DNA of 64,000 nucleotides. It comes from Thermohalobaculum sp039026375 (GTDB taxonomy: Bacteria > Pseudomonadota > Alphaproteobacteria > Rhodobacterales > Rhodobacteraceae). The stretch spans positions 1-64,000 of the forward strand of contig JBCCML010000015.1 in NCBI GenBank assembly GCA_039026375.1. Reading direction: 5' to 3'. The notes under the pieces are model-generated. The model saw only the letters and a list, made by a program, of their open reading frames with translations, was not told the origin of the DNA and made no database searches. Positions 16,691-23,493 of this stretch are shown one piece after another. The position numbers were made by a program, and so were the translations under genes. Positions within the stretch are counted from its first letter, which is position 1. The number at the start of each line of letters is the position of its first letter.

Positions 16691-17658
16691 TCCAGGGTCA
16701 GCTGCAATCCGTCATAGGCGCCCGATACCCTAAGCGCCCCGTGGCTGCCGCGCATGATTTCCTCAATGCGTCGAGCCTCCTGCACAATCTGGTCCAGACG
16801 GATATCGTCGTTCAGGGGTTCGTGGTGGAAGAACACCAGGTGCTTGACGTCGCCCATTAACGCCAATTCAACGCCCACAACGTTTGAGGAATGACCCCAG
16901 TCTTCTTTGACGCTGGTCGCCTCGGCCAGACTGTACTGCGCGTCAAAGATCAGGATGTCCGATTGCCGGACCCAATCCACATAAGGGTAGTCCTGTGTGA
17001 TCATCTCGGGCTTGTGTTCCGCATCCGAGGCATAGACCACCGAATGACCGCCCCGTTCCACGCGGAAACCGTAAGCACGGCCCGCGTGATTCAGTTCGTG
17101 CGGGGTGACCTCAAAGCCGTTGATCTCATGCATCTGGCCCGGCTGGATGATGTGAAAGTGGATCTCGGACCCCAGCACATCGAAGGGGACGGGGAAAGAC
17201 GGCGCGCCATGTTGGCGGCGGAACGCCTCCTCGACGTTGTCGTGGCACGAATAGATATGGATGACGTTGCCAGGGATGTAGGCGGGCATGAAGAACGGAA
17301 AGCCCATGATGTGGTCCCAATGGAAGTGGGACATCAGCACATGGAAGGGCTCTGGTGATACCGGACCTTGGGTTTGCATCACCCGGCTGGCGTATTCGCG
17401 CGCGCCCGATCCAAAGTCGATCAATAGGGATGGCCCATCGTTCTCGTGAACCTGTACGCAAGCGGTGTTGCCGCCATAAATGGTCGGCAACGCGCCACGG
17501 CAGCCCTGTTCAATGAAGGCATTCACAGCCTGGGGCGTGCCCACATCTGATGGCTTGGCCGCGTTCAGGATCGCCCGCAGACGCTTCTGGTACTCGGCCG
17601 CAACCATTGGGCGGGGGATCGAGCCCCGTGTACCCCAGAACGTGACCTGCAGTTCCAT
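16687..17658 (-). CDS. MBL-fold metallo-hydrolase in a STAS/phosphatase operon
   Basis: A 323-residue metallo-beta-lactamase-fold protein. It begins ELQVTFWGTRGSIPRP, as in the subgroup that contains cyclic-nucleotide phosphodiesterase-like and RNase Z-like enzymes, and has the zinc motif SHFHWDHIMGFP, the later His in HELNHAGRAYGF, the Asp in YASDAEH and a C-terminal FFHHEP. It is soluble. The ATG at 17658 starts four bases after the STAS gene and its stop overlaps the CHASE2 phosphatase start. A signalling role, such as degrading a second messenger, is an inference from context. Confidence 0.85.
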   Translation of the reverse strand: MELQVTFWGTRGSIPRPMVAAEYQKRLRAILNAAKPSDVGTPQAVNAFIEQGCRGALPTIYGGNTACVQVHENDGPSLLIDFGSGAREYASRVMQTQGPVSPEPFHVLMSHFHWDHIMGFPFFMPAYIPGNVIHIYSCHDNVEEAFRRQHGAPSFPVPFDVLGSEIHFHIIQPGQMHEINGFEVTPHELNHAGRAYGFRVERGGHSVVYASDAEHKPEMITQDYPYVDWVRQSDILIFDAQYSLAEATSVKEDWGHSSNVVGVELALMGDVKHLVFFHHEPLNDDIRLDQIVQEARRIEEIMRGSHGALRVSGAYDGLQLTLE

Positions 17659-17662
17659 CGCC

Positions 17663-18061
17663 TCAGCCCTTGTAGGCCCCTGCCGCCGCATCCGAGATCA
17701 TCCCCACGGCCTCATTGGGGCCTTCGGCGACAGTCAGAAGCGACTCAAACATCGAGATCCGAAAGACCTCTTGCACCACACCCTTGAGGCCACAGACGAC
17801 CATGCGTCCGCCGCCGTCTTTGACTTTGCCCTCGGCCAACAAAAGACCGCGCAGCCCGGCCGAGGTTATAAAGTCCAGCGCGGTTAGGTTCACAACCATG
17901 CCGCCGCCCGACGTTACGTCCCCTGCAAGGGCGCCCAGCTTGTCGATGAAATCGTCAGAATTGGTATGATCAATGCTGCCGCTAAGCGATACGAGGCGGC
18001 AATCGGCGAAGTCCTCACTCGACATCGCCAGACGGGGACTAGAGGTGTCTTCTGGCGCCAT
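17663..18061 (-). CDS. STAS domain protein, anti-sigma factor antagonist-like
   Basis: A 132-residue protein with one STAS domain. The conserved phosphorylation loop is present as LDFITSAGLRGLLLAEGK, where the Ser is the residue phosphorylated by RsbW-like kinases and released by SpoIIE-type phosphatases. An alternative start 12 codons in (18025) would give a length nearer to SpoIIAA. It is the first gene of the operon with the MBL hydrolase and the CHASE2-SpoIIE phosphatase. No RsbW/SpoIIAB kinase gene is seen nearby, so the kinase of the partner switch must be elsewhere. Confidence 0.88.
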   Translation of the reverse strand: MAPEDTSSPRLAMSSEDFADCRLVSLSGSIDHTNSDDFIDKLGALAGDVTSGGGMVVNLTALDFITSAGLRGLLLAEGKVKDGGGRMVVCGLKGVVQEVFRISMFESLLTVAEGPNEAVGMISDAAAGAYKG

Positions 18062-18229
18062 GGTTCCCTGGTTCCATTCTATTTTCTCAAGCCTATCAGA
18101 GCGATTCAGCGAAGGACAGTCGCAATCGCGTCGGTAGATTCACCAAGACTGTACCGCAATAGGTCGCCTGCCTGGGTGGAAAGACAACGCATTTGGGCAC
18201 ATGATACCGCTGTGCAGTCGGGGGACGTG

Positions 18230-18373
18230 ATGCGCGGCAAAGCGGCGGAGAGACGGCGAATTTGGTTGCGCGAGATCAGACGTCTGACCCGTCCCGGCTG
18301 GTTGTTGGCGCCTGCCGCCGTGCTGCAATGTGTCTTGGTACTGGGCGCGGTTTGGCTGCTTCTGCCAGGATAG
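18230..18373 (+). CDS. Possible small single-pass membrane protein
   Basis: A 47-residue frame with a strongly basic N-terminus (KAAERRRIWLREIRRLTR) and one hydrophobic helix (about residues 25-45). GGGGGA lies a few bases upstream of the ATG. It sits in the 363-base region 18062-18424 between the divergent STAS gene and the DMT transporter gene, which otherwise shows no gene. It could equally be a chance open frame. Confidence 0.35.
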   Translation: MRGKAAERRRIWLREIRRLTRPGWLLAPAAVLQCVLVLGAVWLLLPG

Positions 18374-18424
18374 AGACGGTCAAGACGGCTTGACGCCCGC
18401 GCCGATGTGGCTGACCACGGGCCA

Positions 18425-19354
18425 ATGATCGAGCTATGGATCCCGTTCACGATCGCAGCAGCGTTCTTCCAAAACCTGCGATCGGCCTTGCAAAAGGCGA
18501 TCAAGGGGCGTCTGTCCACCATGGGCGCGGCCTACGCCCGCTTCTTTTACGCCTGGCCGCTGGCGCTGCTGTATCTTTGGGCGATCCAGAGCTGGGGTGG
18601 TGCTCCGGCGCCCACCCTACATGCCGAGTTCTTCCTATGGTGCTTCGCTGGTGGACTGGTCCAGATCCTGTTCACAGTGGTGCTGCTGTGGATGTTCTCA
18701 TTCCGCTCGTTTGCCGTAGGCACCACGTTCTCGAAGTTGGAAGTGGTGCTGATTGCCTTCATGGGCGCAGTGTTGCTGGGCGACACGGTTGGGCCCATCG
18801 CCATTGTCGCCATCGCCATCGGCGCCGTCGGCACGGTGATCCTGGCCATGACCGAGTCCAAGCTGAGCCCGGGCGCATTGCTGCGCGGCATGGCGGAGAA
18901 GGCCACCTGGATCGGCCTTTTGTGCGCGGCGCTATTGGGTGCATCGGTCGTCTTCTTCCGGGGGGCCGCGCTCAGCCTGGAGGGGACGCCGGCGGCCAGC
19001 GCCGCGGCCTATGCGCTTGCGGTCGCGTTGGTCATGCAGACGATTGGCATGGGTGTCTGGTTCATGATCTATGACCGTCCGCAACTGCTCAGCGTTGTCC
19101 GTGAATGGCGGGCGGCAGCGCCCGCTGGGATCGTCGGCATGCTCGGCTCGGTCTGCTGGTTCACTGCCTTCACGCTGGAGAACGCAGCCTATGTGCGCGC
19201 AGTCGGCCAGATCGAACTTGTGTTCACCTTCGTCGCTTCGGTCTTCTTCTTCCGTGAGAAGGTCCGGGGGTCGGAAGTCGTCGGCATCCTGCTAATCGTC
19301 GCCGCGATCCTGTTGATTGTCCTTGGCGAGGCGCCGCCCGAGCGATCAGGTTAA
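18425..19354 (+). CDS. EamA/DMT-superfamily transporter
   Basis: A 309-residue inner-membrane protein with about ten hydrophobic helices arranged as two EamA repeats of five. The first repeat includes the FSFRSFAVGTTFSKLEVVLIAFMGAVLLG segment and the second VGQIELVFTFVASVFFFREKVRGSEVVGI, both typical of drug/metabolite exporters. The substrate cannot be inferred. A GTG at 18407 would add six residues; neither start has a strong ribosome site. It stands alone and converges with the deiminase-like gene. Confidence 0.85.
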   Translation: MIELWIPFTIAAAFFQNLRSALQKAIKGRLSTMGAAYARFFYAWPLALLYLWAIQSWGGAPAPTLHAEFFLWCFAGGLVQILFTVVLLWMFSFRSFAVGTTFSKLEVVLIAFMGAVLLGDTVGPIAIVAIAIGAVGTVILAMTESKLSPGALLRGMAEKATWIGLLCAALLGASVVFFRGAALSLEGTPAASAAAYALAVALVMQTIGMGVWFMIYDRPQLLSVVREWRAAAPAGIVGMLGSVCWFTAFTLENAAYVRAVGQIELVFTFVASVFFFREKVRGSEVVGILLIVAAILLIVLGEAPPERSG

Positions 19355-19452
19355 TCTGGGATTGGTGCTGCGGAAACTCTAACCGCGCGGGTCCACCCGC
19401 AACACACTCAACGACCCGCGCGCCGTTAGCCTAGCCTGTGCACTGTGCAAAC

Positions 19453-20520
19453 TCATCCCGCCCGCGAGACGACATTGCACATGCAGCGCACGGCGCCGCG
19501 ACGCTCGGCCAGCGCCATGCAGTCCGGCACCTTCACGACGCTAAAGCCCAGATCCTGCCAGATCACCGCATTTGCTGCATCGATCGCCGCCAATTCCGGC
19601 CAGGTTTCGCTTTGGAAGCACGGCAGCCAGACCGTCGAGCGATCCGCCCTGATTTCCACAAGCACATTGTTCACCGGCAAATGAAACCAGGTACGCAGCT
19701 TTGCTGTCGGCTGATCCGACCAAACCAATGGCTGAGGGTTGCGGACAACATCGCATCCATTCCGACGCAGCACCTCGGCTATCTCGTCGAACGCCTCGGC
19801 ACCAGCGTGATCCAAAAGCGCGATGCCCAGTGCCGCCGCACCCAGGCGCGGACAGCCTACCAACCAACGCGGGCGGCCGTTCGCGCCAAGGCCAGCTGGC
19901 GCAAGGAACAGGTCCAGATGGAACAGCGGCTGTTGGCTGCCGGCTTCCACGCCGCTGCGCCTGATTTCCTGCCATCCTTTCGGCAGTAGCTTCGTGGGCA
20001 CCTGAGCCTCAGGCGGACACGGTTCTTGCGTTCCTATAACGATCATGCGCCGTGTCGGATCCAGGTCCTCAGGCGGCCCCAAATCTGCGCCCGCCAAGAT
20101 CAAATCACCCTGCACCAGGACGTTGCCGCCGTCGTAGGGGGCATCGATGGCATGCAATGGATAGCCTGCGAGCGCCGCCAGATGGGCACCTGCCCGGGCG
20201 TCATCATGTCGGGCAAACCGCTTTGACCAGAAGAGGACAGGCCGATCGGCGTTCGTCGCCCCGCCGACTGCGTCCTGAGCCCAATGAGAATGATCGAGAT
20301 CCTGCCGGCATCGATGCACCCGAATATTGGGATAGGTGCGCACCCAGTCGTTGACGGCCGCATCGTGGGCAGGTCCGGCCAAAACATCGATGTTTGCATG
20401 CGCCGGTAGCGCCCTAATCACCGATTGCAGGGCGGGCGCAAACTCGTCGACCGCGAAGTCCGGGATGGTCAGAAGGATGTGCTGTATCCGGCCAAACGCG
20501 TCGTCAATCAGCCGGGGCAA
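19453..20520 (-). CDS. Guanidino-group-modifying enzyme (agmatine/peptidylarginine deiminase-like)
   Basis: A 355-residue protein with the layout of the pentein guanidino-modifying superfamily. Candidate active-site landmarks are WAQD (Asp83), DGGN (130-133), HLDLF (His201, Asp203) and a C-terminal RCMCN in which Cys346 matches the nucleophilic Cys of RCM motifs in arginine deiminases. Overall similarity to agmatine deiminase is low, so the substrate is open: free guanidines, agmatine or peptidyl arginine. It starts with TTG at 20520, with GGAG eight bases upstream, only 15 bases after the stop of a small Arg-rich peptide gene. That coupling suggests the peptide may be its substrate (inference). 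Confidence 0.65.
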   Translation of the reverse strand: MPRLIDDAFGRIQHILLTIPDFAVDEFAPALQSVIRALPAHANIDVLAGPAHDAAVNDWVRTYPNIRVHRCRQDLDHSHWAQDAVGGATNADRPVLFWSKRFARHDDARAGAHLAALAGYPLHAIDAPYDGGNVLVQGDLILAGADLGPPEDLDPTRRMIVIGTQEPCPPEAQVPTKLLPKGWQEIRRSGVEAGSQQPLFHLDLFLAPAGLGANGRPRWLVGCPRLGAAALGIALLDHAGAEAFDEIAEVLRRNGCDVVRNPQPLVWSDQPTAKLRTWFHLPVNNVLVEIRADRSTVWLPCFQSETWPELAAIDAANAVIWQDLGFSVVKVPDCMALAERRGAVRCMCNVVSRAG

Positions 20521-20535
20521 TCGGACGTCTCCGCC

Positions 20536-20781
20536 TCAACCCTTCTTGCGCACACCCAGCGCGCGGATGCCCTTAGGATCTACGCCGTTTTCACGAATCC
20601 CGCGCTTGCGAACGCCCATGATCCTCTGACCGGCCTTCCTCACCGAGTTATCAGCGCCTTCCAGTCCGAGAGACGAGGGCTTCAGATCGGTCAAATGCAG
20701 ACCACCCGCCGCAGAGTCCAGGCTATCGTCCTGTATCTCGGTTGGCTGATCTTCGGTCGGTTTCCCTTCCTTACTGGTCAT
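20536..20781 (-). CDS. Candidate RiPP precursor peptide with Arg-containing pentapeptide repeat
   Basis: An 81-residue protein. The first half is acidic and ends in DDSLDSAAGG (residues 18-27), like leader peptides with a double-glycine cleavage site. The C-terminal part (residues 56-80) is five tandem pentapeptides of the form G-[V/I]-R-x-x, with Asp replacing Arg in the third unit; GQRIM (51-55) looks like a degenerate sixth. The ATG at 20781 follows AAAGCAGG. The next gene, 15 bases on, encodes a deiminase-like enzyme that could act on the regularly spaced arginines. No RiPP transporter or protease gene is adjacent. It might instead be a nucleic-acid-binding tail protein. Confidence 0.6.
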   Translation of the reverse strand: MTSKEGKPTEDQPTEIQDDSLDSAAGGLHLTDLKPSSLGLEGADNSVRKAGQRIMGVRKRGIRENGVDPKGIRALGVRKKG

Positions 20782-20842
20782 GTCGAGCCTGCTTTCCTTT
20801 AGCTACCAAGCACTATTTTAGCGTGGCGGCGTTCCGATGACT

Positions 20843-20856
20843 GTATCAGATGATAC
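20843..20856. promoter_or_regulatory. Palindrome upstream of the peptide gene
   Basis: GTATCA-GA-TGATAC is a perfect 6-2-6 palindrome, 62 bases upstream of the peptide start. A possible -10 box (TAAAAT on the minus strand, 20815-20820) would place the palindrome near -42, a usual activator position. There is no good -35 hexamer, which fits activation. The call is tentative. Confidence 0.3.
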
Positions 20857-20986
20857 CAGCTTAAAGGGAGTATGGGTATGCAGGGGCGAGACCGCATGCA
20901 GCGGCCGCAACAACTATGGAATTCGCCGAAGAAGCAGCGCGCTTAGGAAAGACGCCGCTGCGTCCAAGTTGTCTCGCCATCACGCG

Positions 20987-21718
20987 TTACCGCGTGGCGT
21001 GTTGACGAACCATGTGGCCGCCATCCACATCCAGAACCAGCCCGGTCGTGTACGCATTTGACATCAGGAAAAGCGCAGCCTCGGCCGCCTCTGCAACTTC
21101 CCCGACACGCCCTGTCGGTAGGGTGTCGCCCGTGGCTGTATACATCGCCTCGCGCCTTTTCGGGTCCATGCCCGAGTATGCATCTGAGCGCACCATTCCA
21201 GGGGACAAGCAGTTCACGCGGAGGTCGGGGCCCAACTCCAGAGCCAGAGCGCGGGTCAAAGCCTCTACCGCGCCATTGACCGCCCCCAGGCCCGAGCAGT
21301 TCAGGCCGGGGCGGCGCGACAGCACGCCCGAGAAGAACGTGATCGACCCACTTTTGCGTAGCTTTCCGCGTGCGGCCTTTGCCACCGCATAAGGCCCAAA
21401 GAACTTTGCATCGAACATCCGCCGCAAATCCGCTTCGGCCAAGTCAACGAACCGGCCATGCGCGGCGCTGGATGCAGAGATAACCAGGTGGTCGAGGTCG
21501 GGAATTGCGTCGACCCATGCGGTCACCGAACTCGGATCTGTCATGTCCACGGCCAAGGCGTGCCCATGGCCAATCTCGGACACCGCAGCGTCCAACTTGG
21601 CTTGGTTTCTGCTGGAGACGACCAGCTCTGCGCCTGCAGCAGCCGCCATCTTAGCGACCGCCTTGCCGATACCGGAGCCTCCGCCGACTACGGCGACACT
21701 CTGTCCATCAAATCGCAT
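20987..21718 (-). CDS. SDR-family oxidoreductase lacking the YxxxK pair
   Basis: A 243-residue Rossmann protein with the SDR glycine motif VGGGSGIGKAVAK at the N-terminus, the cofactor-positioning VISASSA region, a catalytic-Ser-like ITFFSG, and the C-terminal LSPGMV and GLVLDVDGG segments. The expected catalytic YxxxK is replaced: the aligned stretch reads CSGLGAVNGAVEAL, with Leu and Asn at the Tyr and Lys positions. It may bind NAD(P) without classical catalysis, or use other residues. It follows the F420-reductase-like gene by 12 bases in the same operon, divergent from a LysR regulator. Confidence 0.85.
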   Translation of the reverse strand: MRFDGQSVAVVGGGSGIGKAVAKMAAAAGAELVVSSRNQAKLDAAVSEIGHGHALAVDMTDPSSVTAWVDAIPDLDHLVISASSAAHGRFVDLAEADLRRMFDAKFFGPYAVAKAARGKLRKSGSITFFSGVLSRRPGLNCSGLGAVNGAVEALTRALALELGPDLRVNCLSPGMVRSDAYSGMDPKRREAMYTATGDTLPTGRVGEVAEAAEAALFLMSNAYTTGLVLDVDGGHMVRQHATR

Positions 21719-21730
21719 CGTGACTGTCCC

Positions 21731-22375
21731 TCAACGGATCAGTTTGGTTTCTGGGCGGATGAAGTTCAAGATCGTGTGCGGGTCAGCACCCGCGAAGAGA
21801 AACTTGATGACCATCGCTGCTGCAGCCTCAAGCTGATAGGCATGGCTGTTGTCACCCAAAAGCAGCGGTTCCGCGCCAACATCAGCAATCAATTGCGAGA
21901 TCGGGCCGGCGGCATCAGCATCCGCTGTATAGAGCGTCACCATCTGCCGCCCATCAAAGGTCGTGTCCGGGTCGGCCCAGACCGCCACCTGAGCCATGTT
22001 AAAGGCCTTGCCGACATGGGCCCCCGGCAATGCGTCCGCGATGGCTTCAGTCAGCGACCGCCCATCATCCCGAGTGGTCAGGAACGTCTCGACACTGATC
22101 GGGTTATTGATATCGATCACGATCTTACCCGCGAACGCATCTGCGCCGCCGGCGGCGTCGATTGCTGTGAACACGTCTTCTGACCGCGTTGCCAGGACGA
22201 CGACGTCGGCGAATGCAACAGCCTCTGCAGCGCTGCCTGCCTGCACACCAAGGGCATCTGCCGCTGTCTGTGTCCTGTCCATGTCACGGCCTGACAGAAT
22301 GACGTGATGCTTGTCTGCCCACTTACCTGCCAGGGCACGAGCCATCCCACCGGCACCTACGAAACCAACGTTCAT
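21731..22375 (-). CDS. NADPH-dependent F420 reductase-like NAD(P)-binding protein
   Basis: A 214-residue protein with an N-terminal dinucleotide-binding fold (MNVGFVGAGGMARALAGKWA) and the pattern of the NADP oxidoreductase, coenzyme F420-dependent family (VVVLATRSED, GKIVIDINNP, VGKAFNMAQ). Members in bacteria that lack F420 are generic NAD(P)-binding reductases or dehydrogenases. The ATG at 22375 was chosen because AGGAGG lies six bases upstream. First gene of a two-gene unit with the SDR protein; both are probably controlled by the divergent LysR regulator. Confidence 0.82.
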   Translation of the reverse strand: MNVGFVGAGGMARALAGKWADKHHVILSGRDMDRTQTAADALGVQAGSAAEAVAFADVVVLATRSEDVFTAIDAAGGADAFAGKIVIDINNPISVETFLTTRDDGRSLTEAIADALPGAHVGKAFNMAQVAVWADPDTTFDGRQMVTLYTADADAAGPISQLIADVGAEPLLLGDNSHAYQLEAAAAMVIKFLFAGADPHTILNFIRPETKLIR

Positions 22376-22464
22376 CTGAACCTCCTGCATCTTTTGCTGC
22401 AAGAAACCTAGTGGCGCGCCATACATCATTGAAATCGATCCTAGTAATAGAATACATAATCAAT
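22376..22464. promoter_or_regulatory. LysR-regulated divergent promoter region
   Basis: An 89-base region between the divergent reductase and LysR genes. It is unusually AT-rich for this genome near 22428-22464, with ATTGA and TCAAT as ends of a spaced inverted repeat. By family practice a LysR-type regulator binds such a region and controls both directions. Confidence 0.45.
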
Positions 22465-23364
22465 GTGGATATCAAACAGTCCGAGATCGGCTTACTCATC
22501 GCTCTGGACGCCTTGCTAGAGGCAGAGAGCGTTACCCTTGCCGCCCATTCGCTTGGCATCAGCCAACCGGCCATGTCGGCACAGCTTGCCCGCTTGCGGA
22601 CACTATTCAATGACCCCCTGCTTACCCCTTCGGGACGCAAACTGATTCCGACGGTCCGCGCGCTGGCGGTCAAAGAGCCGCTGCGTGCGCTGCTGGCAGA
22701 TCTGGACCTGTTGGTTCGTGAGAACGTTACTTTCGATCCGGCCACCACTGACCGGACCTTCCGTCTGATCGGAACGGACTATGTGCATTCTATTCTGACG
22801 GCGACGCTACAGGAGGCATTCGCCCGCGAGGCGCCAGGTGCACGTTTGGCGTATCTACCCTTCGATCCCCCGTCGATTTGGTCGCTGCTGGAACGCGATC
22901 AGGCGGACGTTGCCCTGGTGACCGGCATGAACCTGCCAGATGCAAAGCGGCGGCCCGGACTGACCGAAAGCTTCAAAATCGTCCAAAGAAAGGGCCACCC
23001 GCGCGGTGCCGGAAACATGACACTGGACAGTTTCTGCGACGCGGAGCACATCCTGGTATCCCCCGAAGGGGGCGGCTTCTACGGGGCGGCGGACAAGATC
23101 CTGGCAGAGATGGGCCGGACGCGACGCGTCACGTGTTCGCTGCCAAGTTTTCTGCTTGCACCGGCGCTTGTGGAGAACTCCGATCTCATGATTTTGCTGC
23201 CGGCGCGGCTAGCGGCGGCGTATGACGGGCTGCTTGATCAGTTTGACCCGCCATTTCCATCGCCAGAATTCTCCGTTGATGTGCTTTGGCATCCGCGCCG
23301 ACAAAACGACCCGGCTCATATGTGGTTCAGAACAATTGTCGCGCGACTGCTCTCTGCCCTCTAG
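22465..23364 (+). CDS. LysR-family transcriptional regulator
   Basis: A 299-residue regulator with an N-terminal winged helix-turn-helix (IGLLIALDALLEAESVTLAAHSLGISQPAMSAQLARLR, residues about 7-45) and a LysR-type substrate-binding domain thereafter (DPATTDRTFRLIGTDY and on). The start is taken as GTG 22465, which puts the first helix at the usual place; a longer start would extend into the promoter region. It should sense a small effector and control the divergent reductase-SDR pair. Confidence 0.88.
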   Translation: MDIKQSEIGLLIALDALLEAESVTLAAHSLGISQPAMSAQLARLRTLFNDPLLTPSGRKLIPTVRALAVKEPLRALLADLDLLVRENVTFDPATTDRTFRLIGTDYVHSILTATLQEAFAREAPGARLAYLPFDPPSIWSLLERDQADVALVTGMNLPDAKRRPGLTESFKIVQRKGHPRGAGNMTLDSFCDAEHILVSPEGGGFYGAADKILAEMGRTRRVTCSLPSFLLAPALVENSDLMILLPARLAAAYDGLLDQFDPPFPSPEFSVDVLWHPRRQNDPAHMWFRTIVARLLSAL

Positions 23365-23493
23365 TCGTACGCGAATACGATGGATGTAACTCCACCTGTC
23401 GTGGGGCGTTCCCGATCGCATTGCTTTGCGTGCCTTTTGCGCTCGAATGCGTCAGTGTAATGCAACGTGATGGGTTTTTGACGGTCATCGCAC

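Noticed and set aside
20536..20781. Lanthipeptide or bacteriocin of a known class
   Set aside because: The putative core has no Cys and few Ser or Thr, and no LanM, radical SAM, YcaO, ATP-grasp or transporter gene is adjacent. Only the deiminase-like partner is supported.
20872..20946. Short plus-strand frame (24 codons) with a purine-rich site upstream of the peptide gene
   Set aside because: The GGAG is too close to the first ATG, the product is tiny and without motif, and it overlaps the probable regulatory region of the minus-strand peptide gene.
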